Source: Dyadobacter beijingensis DSM 21582 (GTDB lineage: Bacteria; Bacteroidota; Bacteroidia; Cytophagales; Spirosomataceae). Taken from it: DNA of 64,000 nucleotides. The stretch is from the NCBI RefSeq assembly GCF_000382205.1, contig NZ_KB907793.1, positions 124,001 to 188,000 on the forward strand. Reading direction: 5' to 3'. The notes under the pieces were generated by a model, which did no database searches, was not told where the DNA came from, and saw nothing but the letters and a program-made list of their open reading frames with translations. A program made the position numbers and the translations under genes. Shown here one piece after another: positions 19,401 to 27,300 of the stretch (position 1 is the stretch's first letter; every line of letters begins with the position of its first letter).

Positions 19401-19778
19401 GGAGAGAGCAATACGGTCCGCGCGTATGATTTTACCGACAGCGCTCCGTTAAGCGGCGATAACTTCTACCGCCTGCGCATGGTCGACTCGGACCTGACAT
19501 TCGCATTCAGCCGTATCCAGCATGTATTTTATGGAACCGCCCAACGTGTGACGGTTTACCCGAACCCGGTATCGGATGTGATTTATGTAAGGGGAATTGA
19601 CCAGGAAGGAGTAAAGGAAATTTCCCTGTTCAACTCGAAAGGGGAGCGGGTTCTCAAATCAGGTCGCGCCGCTATGCGGGGCATCGATGTCGGACACCTG
19701 CCCGCGGGCCTGTACACCGTTGCAATCAAAGGTGTAGATGGTAACGTGAAGGCTTTCAAGGTTTTAGTTTCAAAATAA
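16437..19778 (+). CDS. T9SS-sorted surface protein with SdrD-B-like domain
   Basis: This protein is 1113 residues from a GTG start; ATG at 16446 is an equally good start. The hydrophobic export signal (SLAFYLVFLCTASYGQ) lies unusually far in, about 50 residues after the start. Repeated beta-sandwich domains follow, with a glycine tract (~165-185). Cys residues in the central domains suggest disulfides. Residues ~820-930 match an SdrD-B/Cna-B domain with YVWKDTNQNGIQDAGE and GVGGITATLYGPDG. The tail carries an FEIERSANGKAW segment, FYRLRMVDSD, and a T9SS type A domain with VTVYPNPVSD and GLYTVAIKG. It lies 152 bp after the other T9SS gene and 30 bp before the LysM gene, so it may share transcripts with both. 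Function is probably adhesion or surface structure. Confidence 0.88.
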   Translation: MNRMAHFFPLPFCVTKGLSSPRPDCSSRQFNSLFGFSNLKHFFPRRAKSVRSLAFYLVFLCTASYGQCPSAITTSAPVVTAASCPSSGQILVHSSAETEPSATYQIISGPAAGGYQTTAQSSNNFSGLPAGSYTVRITCGMVTADVTATVADEYTPLNLTPAVTNVCATSGGGGGSSGGGGGDPGGRVGATTNAGAIITATATGGKAPLTYAFLLSNNAAEPDANFTYSSSNTFTAPSFGVYQVRVKDACNNFVTQSVDVQPLYPAAKLKLGDYGFQCTETQYYTNKLVRVSDGTQIDPTGAGYQVELWYLATGAPCTIPATPADQTISVNSASNLQTITFPATVDVLLVRTTSVCGEQHVECIPVKKPAVVSYGFVHVGCSATDDVNLALDIQGGSWPYNVTVQGFDAGNNAVAGTSTSFTYSTSGSLVTVAPAHHYTYVVTDACGRTTTKTIYTPTPGDAPQVTWFGTYMNCVNAAGAMSVSVEVNGYIPNQDFSNIKLVNAATNAFVANASDYGVFNGAIYFSSIPAGSYKVIFTPVDTSCPPSEAPFTIPSSSTGLVFALDGTTTQLCGGAGTISADLSYNGNQQVSFQLLQGTTVISSNASGSFTNLAPGTYTLKAIVDMSSCGKPNMEATKDLTIQPEGSLPVVVKKLGINCTASTATGIAIFEFSGFGPFLLEMKKVTESTYTVIGSAVPNNYTAEGLAADTDYDVRITDQCGKTSVTQVSVKPLVAVYVTNSAQPCLDQPYTLSAEDITNASYSWTFNGGPVIATSKDIVFGTYTAANNGTYQCTITLGDCITKVLTINLNSINCSQPLAKSGLGDYVWKDTNQNGIQDAGEKGVGGITATLYGPDGTTVLGTTTTDASGFYSFPNLTAGSYVVGFSGLPSAYLFSSVVGNVNDANNSDADGTSGKTPVISLADNEFNMKIDAGIFYSLPVTLISFEARALDHGALLTWSTATETNSDRFEIERSANGKAWTKVGTVRSQGESNTVRAYDFTDSAPLSGDNFYRLRMVDSDLTFAFSRIQHVFYGTAQRVTVYPNPVSDVIYVRGIDQEGVKEISLFNSKGERVLKSGRAAMRGIDVGHLPAGLYTVAIKGVDGNVKAFKVLVSK

Positions 19779-19808
19779 TCAGAACTCTCACATAATCAAC
19801 AATCAAAC

Positions 19809-20267
19809 ATGGGTCTTTTATCATTTATCAAAGGAGTAGGACAAAAAGTATTCAACAAACAGGATGCTGCCATACCGGAACGCGAGGCGGAACCGCTTCG
19901 GGCAAGCGCGCTGCTCGCGCACGTGAAGTCGCTGGGACTGGCCTACAACAACCTGGCAGTAAAATTGTCCGGCGATACCGTCATTTTGGAAGGCGAAGTC
20001 GCCAAGCAGGAGGATGCCGAGAAAATCGCGCTGGCGGTTGGTAATGTGGAGGGGGTAGGCCTGGTCGATAGCCGGCTGCATGTGGCCACTCCCGCTCCGG
20101 CGGCAACATATCATACGGTTGAAGCCGGCGACACCCTTTCCAGGATCGCGCTGAAAGTTTACGGCGATATGCACAAGTATCCTGTGATATTTGAAGCCAA
20201 CAAGCCTATGCTTTCCGATCCGGACCTGATTTATCCTGGTCAGGTTTTACGTATTCCTGCTTTGTAA
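19809..20267 (+). CDS. lysM: BON-LysM protein (Kbp/YgaU type)
   Basis: This 152-residue protein has the layout of the E. coli Kbp/YgaU family: a short N-terminal segment (MGLLSFIKGVGQKVF), a BON domain (~33-92, with GDTVILEGEVAKQED) and a C-terminal LysM domain (~100-150, with YHTVEAGDTLSRIALKVYGD and LIYPGQVLRIP). In E. coli the homologue binds K+ and helps the cell cope with high potassium. There is no signal peptide, consistent with a cytoplasmic protein. It sits between a T9SS gene (30 bp upstream) and a DUF6624 gene, with a MscS channel nearby, a context consistent with osmotic or envelope stress. Confidence 0.9.
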   Translation: MGLLSFIKGVGQKVFNKQDAAIPEREAEPLRASALLAHVKSLGLAYNNLAVKLSGDTVILEGEVAKQEDAEKIALAVGNVEGVGLVDSRLHVATPAPAATYHTVEAGDTLSRIALKVYGDMHKYPVIFEANKPMLSDPDLIYPGQVLRIPAL

Positions 20268-20278
20268 GTATCTGAAAG

Positions 20279-20315
20279 AACCATTGGAAGCACTGCAAAA
20301 GTACTTCCAATGGTT
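20279..20315 (+). terminator. Hairpin 11 bp after the LysM gene
   Basis: AACCATTGGAAG (20279-20290) pairs perfectly with CTTCCAATGGTT (20304-20315), a 12-bp stem with a 13-nt loop. No T-run follows, so it may be a partial terminator or an mRNA-stabilising structure that separates LysM from the next gene. It covers a possible TTG start at 20284, which argues against that start. Confidence 0.5.
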
Positions 20316-20340
20316 TGATCAATCGGAAATCCGGATCTCC

Positions 20341-20931
20341 ATGGACATCTATTTAGCCAGCAGTATGAGACGCGAGCAGCTGGCCCACCAGCTGATTCAA
20401 ATGGCCGTTCGCGAGACGGACTTCCGCGAAAAATCCCAAACCGCGCAGAAGCCGCCGGCCGGTGGTAATCAGGCAATGGAGGATCTTCATAGCCAAAATA
20501 CCCGCCAGCTGCGCGAAATCATCGCGGAAATCGGTTGGCCGACCCGCTCAAAAGTCGGGGAGCAAGCCAGCGATGCGGCCTGGTTTATCGTCCAGCATGC
20601 TATCGGAGAACCTGCTTTCATGCGGGGGTGCTATGCATTAATGCAGCTCGTCGAGTCCGACATCAACCCGGTGAGCCTGGCTTACCTGCACGACAGGATA
20701 TGCTATTTTTCCGGCCGTCCTCAGCGCTATGGTACCCAAAGCGACGGCAACCGTCTGTATCCGGTAGAAGATACTGATTCGCTCAATTCGCTCCGGGCAG
20801 GTTTGAAGCTGCCGCCTATCCCTGAAAGTAGGATTCATACAGCCGGCGAATGTGCCAATGGCAAAGCAATGCAGGATTTGCACACGGATCCCATATTTAA
20901 CGCATGGCGAAAAAAGGTGGGCTGGGTTTAG
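20341..20931 (+). CDS. DUF6624-domain protein
   Basis: This 196-residue cytoplasmic protein uses ATG at 20341; a longer TTG version would begin inside a strong hairpin. It carries the DUF6624 pattern: IAEIGWPTRSKVGEQASDAA, then WFIVQHAIGEPAFM, AYLHDRICYFSGRPQRYGTQ, and a C-terminal SLRAGLKLPPIPES. The conserved His, Asp-Arg and YGTQ residues suggest a binding or catalytic site, but the family's function is not known to me. Its N-terminus (MRREQLAHQLIQMAVRE) is the helical opening usual for the family. It lies between the LysM gene and a small membrane protein. Confidence 0.8.
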   Translation: MDIYLASSMRREQLAHQLIQMAVRETDFREKSQTAQKPPAGGNQAMEDLHSQNTRQLREIIAEIGWPTRSKVGEQASDAAWFIVQHAIGEPAFMRGCYALMQLVESDINPVSLAYLHDRICYFSGRPQRYGTQSDGNRLYPVEDTDSLNSLRAGLKLPPIPESRIHTAGECANGKAMQDLHTDPIFNAWRKKVGWV

Positions 20932-20979
20932 CCGGGCCAATCAGTTTTTATCATCAACCGGCGAATCGCTGCCCTGATC

Positions 20980-21171
20980 ATGGAAAAGCGCTCAATATTT
21001 ATTTTAAACCTATTTGTGAAAACCATTCTTTATCTGCTCATCAGTCTGTTGTTCATTATGTGCTACATCGAGCGGCAAAAGTCCAGGGAATCTGCACCGA
21101 CGAAAAGCACCGCACGTAATCAGGTCACTCATACCGGCACCGGACTGGACAAAACAAAACCCAAACAATAG
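20980..21171 (+). CDS. Small single-pass membrane protein
   Basis: This 63-residue protein has one long hydrophobic helix (~6-30, IFILNLFVKTILYLLISLLF), a Lys/Arg-rich middle and a hydrophilic tail rich in Thr and Lys. No family is recognised. It sits 41 bp upstream of the MscS-type channel gene on the same strand and could be a channel accessory or only a leader ORF. Support rests on the TM helix and position. Confidence 0.45.
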   Translation: MEKRSIFILNLFVKTILYLLISLLFIMCYIERQKSRESAPTKSTARNQVTHTGTGLDKTKPKQ

Positions 21172-21212
21172 CAAATGCCTGCAACGGCGCATCACTTTTA
21201 ATACGTTAGAAA

Positions 21213-22028
21213 ATGGATCTCGAAATTTTAAAGGCCCAGGTATGGGCGCTGGCCACGGCATACGGGGGCAAAATAGTACTGGCGATACTGGCTTTCATTA
21301 TCGGAAGAGCGATTATTGGCAAGGTAGGCTCGCTGCTGAGCGGATTCATGGAGAAACGCAAGGTCGACAAGGACGTTCAACCATTCCTGAACTCGCTGTT
21401 GGTGGTGCTGCTGAACGTCATGTTACTACTTTCGATTGCTGGCATTGTCGGAATCGAGACATCCTCGTTTGTTGCCGTGCTGGGTGCAGCCGGACTGGCC
21501 GTTGGTCTGGCCCTTCAAGGTAGTCTGGCCAATTTCGCGGGCGGGGTGCTCATTTTAATCTTCAAACCCTACCGTGTCGGCGACCTGATCAGCGCGCAGG
21601 GCTTCACCGGAATCGTGGAAGGCGTACAGATATTCAATACTGTCCTGGTGACGCCTGATAATAAGACGATCATCCTGCCCAACGGATCGCTTTCTACATC
21701 ACCTATTACCAATATTTCCGGCAAAGGGGAAATTCGGGTGGATATGGTATTTGCTGCGGGTAGTCAAAATGGTGTTGACAAAATTCGGGAAGCGCTGGAC
21801 ATTGTCGTAAAATCCTGTCCATCAGCTTTAAAGGACAGGGGGCACGACATCTTCGTTACCAAACTTACAGAAAACGCCATCTTTTTTGATGTGCGTGTCT
21901 GGACTTGCAGCAGCACCTATTGGGATACCTATTATTTCGTCCATGAAGGTGTAAGCCGCCAGTTCGGGTTGGATAATGTACAGCCGCCAAAACCAGCCGA
22001 GCTTGGCGTGGCTTTACGGCAACTTTGA
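21213..22028 (+). CDS. MscS-family mechanosensitive channel
   Basis: This 271-residue channel is the size of E. coli MscS. It has three TM helices (~15-35, ~57-80, ~85-110). TM3 carries the Gly/Ala-packed pore helix (VLGAAGLAVGLALQGSLANFAGG), which leads into the beta domain with PYRVGDLI and TIILPNGSLSTSPITNIS. The C-terminal alpha/beta domain ends near the stop. It opens under membrane tension to release solutes in hypo-osmotic shock. It is convergent with the degenerate regulator at 22069, with 40 bp between the stops. Confidence 0.94.
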   Translation: MDLEILKAQVWALATAYGGKIVLAILAFIIGRAIIGKVGSLLSGFMEKRKVDKDVQPFLNSLLVVLLNVMLLLSIAGIVGIETSSFVAVLGAAGLAVGLALQGSLANFAGGVLILIFKPYRVGDLISAQGFTGIVEGVQIFNTVLVTPDNKTIILPNGSLSTSPITNISGKGEIRVDMVFAAGSQNGVDKIREALDIVVKSCPSALKDRGHDIFVTKLTENAIFFDVRVWTCSSTYWDTYYFVHEGVSRQFGLDNVQPPKPAELGVALRQL

Positions 22029-22062
22029 CAATACGCCATTTATCATGTCAAAACTCTTTTTT
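22024..22062 (+). terminator. Possible terminator of the MscS gene
   Basis: TTTGACA (22024-22030) pairs with TGTCAAA (22046-22052) across a 15-nt loop, followed closely by six T at 22057-22062. It lies at the end of the MscS gene, between convergent genes. The stem is short and the loop large, so support is modest. Confidence 0.35.
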
Positions 22063-22068
22063 GATGTT

Positions 22069-22647
22069 TTATTTGATCGTACTGATCGTCGGGATTTTCC
22101 GATCCAATCTCTTCGCGACGGGGGACTGGCTCAGGCCGCTCACCAGCAAACTGGCCACCTTCATTTCTGCCGGCATCAAAGTGTTTTTTTTTCGCTGAGA
22201 AACCCGCGGTGTTGTAATGAGCAGGTCGATCGTAATTTGCATATTGACATATAGGCGGTTTGAGGCCAGCGATTTGATACAATCGTTGAGTTCGTGATCA
22301 CCGAAATCATCGGGTAAGTATGCATCGATTTTTTCCCGGAAGAAATGGATGATGTTGCCAATTTGATGCTGGTAGTCAAAAAGAATAAGCTTGCAGTTCA
22401 AGTATACCGACCTGATCTTTTTAATAGCGCTGATAATTACTTTGTTGGACATATCCCCGGCCCTGAGGAAAAAATAGGTATAACACTCGACGGCGCTCTC
22501 CATTGACAGATCGGGAAGTAAATCAAATTCTGAAAACGTGCATCCGGGCATCATTGGTTGCATAGCGGATTTGATGCCCGATCTGAACATGGGGCGGCTA
22601 TCTACAATGATGATCTGATATTTTTCTTCGGTGAGATGGCTTTTCAT
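22069..22647 (-). pseudogene. NarL-like regulator, degenerate receiver, truncated in its HTH
   Basis: This 192-residue frame has the same receiver pattern as the proteins at 5969 and 12171 (IIIVDSRPMFRSGIKSAM). The acceptor position reads YFFLRAGDMSN, with no Asp at the expected place. A LuxR-type HTH begins (LMPAEMKVASLLVSGLSQ, then KIPTISTIK) but a TAA stops it in the recognition helix. The same frame after the stop still reads like the rest of that helix (NIKKEF) and then meets a second stop. This fits a nonsense mutation in a formerly longer regulator. The product could still be made as a receiver-only protein, but DNA binding should be lost. Confidence 0.6.
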
Positions 22648-23045
22648 TTTCCTGCAATAGTATTTATATGAACGATGTCGCGGTGATCAGATCAATGGTG
22701 GATATCCGTCGATTTTATCAGGCCCAAATTGTCGCTTTATTTTCAGATACAGGGGGGAGATAATTGTCATTTCGGTGCGGTTATTTTTTGCGGGATAAAT
22801 AAATACATTTAAGACAAACAGTGCTTTCCGGCAGATCTTGCAGCAGGCCTCAACTGCGCTAGACTCCCGGTATTTGTATCCTTTCGGAATGGTAGAAAAT
22901 CTTGCCTATCTGGTAGGATTTTCGTGTTTCTGGCCTGTTTTGAGCAGTAATGCGTTGAATGCGAATCAGCTGTCCGGTATGTTTGTGACCATCCGACGGG
23001 AAGTCGCGATGGTCGGTATCACAAATTATTGCGCTAGATCGTGTT
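22648..23045. other. Divergent intergenic region
   Basis: About 400 bp between the truncated NarL-like gene and the receiver-AraC gene, which point away from each other. It must hold the promoters for both. The only structure I can support is the hairpin at 22987-23014. No convincing coding sequence is seen. Confidence 0.5.
22987..23014. promoter_or_regulatory. Inverted repeat in the leader of the receiver-AraC gene
   Basis: GACCATC (22987-22993) pairs exactly with GATGGTC (23008-23014). Inside it CGAC (22994-22997) pairs with GTCG (23003-23006) with a single bulged C and a 5-nt loop. Outer TTTGT/ACAAA arms extend the symmetry. It ends 31 bp before the ATG at 23046, and could be an operator (autoregulation) or an RNA hairpin in the leader. 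Confidence 0.4.
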
Positions 23046-23798
23046 ATGAATTCGGAAGGCAGGAGGCTGATCCTGATTATTGAAAATAGTATTAATCCAC
23101 ACAATCTGGGGCGGGATATAGCAGGGAATAACTTCCATGTAATAGAAAGCAATGGCGGTGCAGAAGGTCTCTCACTGGTGCGGCAATTAAAACCCGATTT
23201 GGTCATATGTGATATTTCCAGTTCGTCGGTTGGCGGGATGTCGATCTGTGCGGAAATAAAGTCTGATGCAACGACAAGCCATGCATCCGTCATTTTACTG
23301 GGACCCGTTTCGCAGCAAATAGACGGGCTTCGAGCCGGTGCGGATGATTATATTTCCTTGCCATTCGATAGCCATGCGCTGGGATTAAAAATAGAAAACC
23401 TGATTCGGCTACGCGATGCAATGCGTGGTAAAGTGGTACAGGAGATGTCGTCTCAATCCGAATCGAAGGAATTGAACGACCAGTTCCTTAAAAAACTGGA
23501 ACAACTCGTCCTTGAAAATATAGCCGATCCTGATTTTGGCGTCCATGAAATGGCATTCCAAATTGGCATTAGTGTTTCCGTTCTCTATCGTAAGCTCCGA
23601 TTGCATACGGGCATCACTGTGAACATATTCGTTAAGACAATTCGAATGAAAAGGGCTATGAAATTATTGGAGACAGGAATTTATCCCGTAAATGAAGTGG
23701 CTGCCGCCGTAGGCTATGAGGATAGCAAGTATTTCAGCAGGGAATTCCGAAAATCTTTCGGAAAAACGCCCGCGGAAGTGAAACGAGGCACTAAATGA
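23046..23798 (+). CDS. Receiver-AraC transcription regulator
   Basis: This 250-residue protein joins a receiver (~8-120) to an AraC-type double HTH (~145-247). Acceptor Asp56 is present in DLVICDISSS, but the acidic pair is reduced (LIIENS) and the usual Thr/Ser region reads ILLGPVSQQ. A Ser-Leu-Pro segment replaces the Lys-Pro after beta5 (DDYISLPFD). The AraC part is intact (VLYRKLRLHTGITVN, then VAAAVGYEDSKYFSREFRKSFG). This pairing is best known from the C-termini of hybrid two-component systems in Bacteroidota; here it is free-standing with no kinase beside it. Phosphorylation is therefore uncertain. A hairpin follows at 23874. Confidence 0.88.
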   Translation: MNSEGRRLILIIENSINPHNLGRDIAGNNFHVIESNGGAEGLSLVRQLKPDLVICDISSSSVGGMSICAEIKSDATTSHASVILLGPVSQQIDGLRAGADDYISLPFDSHALGLKIENLIRLRDAMRGKVVQEMSSQSESKELNDQFLKKLEQLVLENIADPDFGVHEMAFQIGISVSVLYRKLRLHTGITVNIFVKTIRMKRAMKLLETGIYPVNEVAAAVGYEDSKYFSREFRKSFGKTPAEVKRGTK

Positions 23799-24353
23799 AA
23801 TAAGCCCGATAACTACACTAATATACACACTAAGCCTTTGCCGGATTCCGGCCGACGTTGAGTAAGAAGATCAGCCTCCCGGATTTGCGGGAGGCCTGAT
23901 TTGTACCGTTGGCTGATGGTATGCTCTTTTAACTCATTCGGGGTTCTCCCGAACACCTTTCTGACAAGAAAAGCCTACTATTTAGCTAAGATTTCCACCT
24001 GCCTCAATCGAATTAAGTTTGGACATTTGTCGTAGAAATATTTCAAAATACCTCCACTGTTAGAATTAATTCCACGGTAAACGATCCGGGAAACCTTAGC
24101 TGCGCTATGCTACACTATGTCATTTTCATTTCCTGACAACAGGCAGAACGATTTCGCACCGGTTGGATAAGACCGCGTAACTGAATCGGACCGGGGCAAT
24201 GGACCCGTTTCGGGGCGAGCATATCCTCCCGGCCGGCAATGCCATGCCCAAAAAATCCAAAATCAATCCATTCAACTTAACGTGCTGATTATGAATAAAT
24301 AACAAAAGAAGGAGAGAAGTGTAAACCATTTATGGACAATTGAAAACTATTTT
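23799..24353. other. Intergenic region before the giant T9SS gene
   Basis: About 555 bp with a terminator-like hairpin at 23874-23895 and otherwise no supported gene. The last ~250 bp should contain the promoter and leader of the 2100-residue protein, but I see no clear consensus promoter. Confidence 0.5.
23874..23895 (+). terminator. Hairpin after the receiver-AraC gene
   Basis: GCCTCCCG (23874-23881) pairs perfectly with CGGGAGGC (23888-23895) across a 6-nt loop, 75 bp after the stop. Only a weak T-rich stretch follows (TGATTTG). Confidence 0.5.
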
Positions 24354-27300
24354 ATGAAACGAAATGTACAAGTTGCCGCCATCGCACTTGCTTCTGCAAT
24401 GCTTACGTGCTTTGGCGCACGTGCGCAGGCACCCGGAGGGGTTTCGCCGGCGGTCTGGTACCGGGCCGACGCTCCCGGTTCCGTATTTTCGGATGCAGGC
24501 TCCACAGCCGCGTCCAATAACACCACCGTTCAGCAATGGAATGAAGCAGGCGGGACAGGCAGAAACCTGATCCAGGCCACGGCCGGCGCACGGCCGGTTT
24601 TTTCCAACAGCTCCGCGCTGGCTAATTTTAACCCCACCGTCACTTTCGACGGCAGTAACGACTTTCTGCAATTCAATGCGGGTACGGGTGTGAACCTGAT
24701 CGACAGGGCAAATGGCAGCATCTATGCCGCCGGCTATGTCAACAAATTGAAGCAGAGTGGATTTGCCGGATTTCATGCATCGATGGACTATCCGGGCCTG
24801 CATATTTTTGGCAGCAACAGCAAGCTGCTGTTTTTCACCGGGGGGCCGGGCTACCAGGGATTGAGTGCCGCTGCCTACACCGCTGGTATGTTCTTTTCAG
24901 CCGGCTCGGGATGGCAGAACGGCGCTGGTACGAATGCATCGTACGCCGCCGCGACCGTGTCGCTCAACGGTACACGTACCGACTACAACGGTAGCCAGCT
25001 CTACAATGCCAATCTAAGCACCGGCGCGCGTGATTTCCGTATCGGGGCCGACAACAACTACGGCGCATTCAGCGGCCAGCTGAATGAGGTACTGGTATTT
25101 GAGGATAAGCTGACGGCGGACCAGATGGATCGGGTCGAGACTTACCTGGCTATCAAATACGGAACCACTTACGCCAACGGAACGCGGGATTATAAAAATT
25201 CGGCGGGTAACGTGGTTTGGAGCGCTTCCGCAAATGCAGGTTTACAAAACAACGTTGCGGGTATCGCCAACGATGGCGTATTGCAGCAAAAACAATCATG
25301 GAGCACAAACCCCGGACAACAAGTGCTGATCGGTACTACGGGCTTAACGAATACGAACGCAGGTAACTCATTAGCGCTGAACGCAGGGCAATATCTGATA
25401 TGGGGCGACAATGGCCTGGCCAAAGTGCCAACCGTATCTACCACTGCATTTCCGTCGGTATCCCATCATTTTCAGGCGATTTGGAAAGTGCAGAATTCAG
25501 GATCGGTGGGTACAGTTCGTGTGGCCTGGCCAAAAGGTCTTAAAAGTCTCAGCCTGATCCAAAGCAGCGATCAGACTATCGGTGCAGGAGATGTGCTGAC
25601 ACCTTTGACGGCCGAAATTACCATCAATGGCGTCGTTTATAACTACGTGGATGTGACGCTGGCCGATGGTCAGTATTTTACATTTGCGGCCAAAGTGCCG
25701 GCCCCCGGTGGTGTCACCACAGGTTTGACCCAATGGTATCGTGCGGATGAAGGCTTAGCGAAAGTCGGAGGCGACGGTAGCAATGTTACGACCTGGACGG
25801 ATTTTGCAAGAGGGACTGTGTCCGGTAAAATTGCAACAGCGCCGGTTCCGGTTTTCAAACAGGGCGCAACAAACTATTTCAATTTCAATCCGGGTGTGAA
25901 TTTTACTGCAATCCAACAAATGTTGGGGAACATTACTACCCGAACTTTGGAAAATACATCGTTCGATATTTTCACGCTGACCAAAGAAGGAATGAGCGGA
26001 ACGAGGTATTTCAACATTGGTATGAATAACACCTCATTCGGCGGTGCCAACTGGGATCAGCCCGGACTCTATGCCAGCGGCAACATAGCTACCCGAAACA
26101 GCACGGGTGGTGGACTGGGCATTACAAATCCGGGTAACATTGCATTTTCTACCACTATACCAAGTATCATGTACCATACTTTCACCAATACTTCTGTCAG
26201 GAAGGGCGTGAACGGTGCGGGCCTGGGTACACAATATAATGTTTCGGCAAGAGGGCAGATGACCGGCGGGCATATTTTCGGCTCCAACGGAGGTACCAAT
26301 CCTCCCGGGGGTGATGACTGGGGCTTCACCGGTCATATTGGAGAAGTGGTTATCTATGGTGGCGGAAATTTGACTGCGGCCGAAAGAAACCGGGTAGATA
26401 GCTATCTGGCCATCAAATATGGTATTACATTGCCGGCAGGTGTAAATTATCTGAACTCCAATGGGAACGTTGCGTGGGATGCGACCGCCAACAGTACCTA
26501 TCACAACAACGTGGCAGGTATAGCCAGTGATGAGTCATCCGCATTGAATCAGAAGCAAAGTATCAGCGTAAATAAAGGGCAGCAGGTTATAATTTCGACC
26601 ACCGGCCTCACTGACACGAATGCTGGAAACGGAACTTCACTTGCTGACGGACAGTATTTGATCTGGGGCGATAATGGATTATCTAAGACGCTTTCCGCAT
26701 CGTTTAATTTTGCCAGTGTCCCCACATTGAATTTACGTTTTGCGGCCATCTGGAAAGTACAAAATACGGCAAATACAGGAACAGTGCGTGTGGCATGGCC
26801 GTCGGGAATTCCAGCACTTACGCTTATTCAAAGCAACGACGCTACCATCGACGATACGGACGCCAGAACAGATATGACCGCCAATTCAGTATCTGTAAAT
26901 GGTGTTTCTTATAACTACGCCGACGTAACCCTGAGTAATGGTCAATACTTCACTTTCGCAGGGTTCGTTTCCGGACCAGGTAATGTAGCTTCGGCGGCAT
27001 GGTATCGGGCAGATGCAGCAGGTCAGCAGTTTTCTGACGCGGGCACAACCGTGGCAGCAGATGGACAGTCCCTGCAACAATGGAATGAATACAAAGGCAC
27101 CGGATACAATCTGGTGCAGGCGAGCGCAGGAAACAGACCAACGTTCTCGAACACCACAACGCTGGCCAATTTTAATCCAACAGTTACATTCCCCGGCAGC
27201 CAGTGGATGCGGTACACCGCTCCCACAGGGGTAAATGTGATAGATCGGGCAAATGGTTCAATTTATGCGGCAGGGTATCTTAACAGCCTAAAAAATGTTG

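Noticed and set aside
20284..20340. TTG start extending the DUF6624 protein by 19 residues
   Set aside because: The TTG lies inside a perfect 12-bp hairpin, and the family's usual N-terminus starts near the ATG at 20341.
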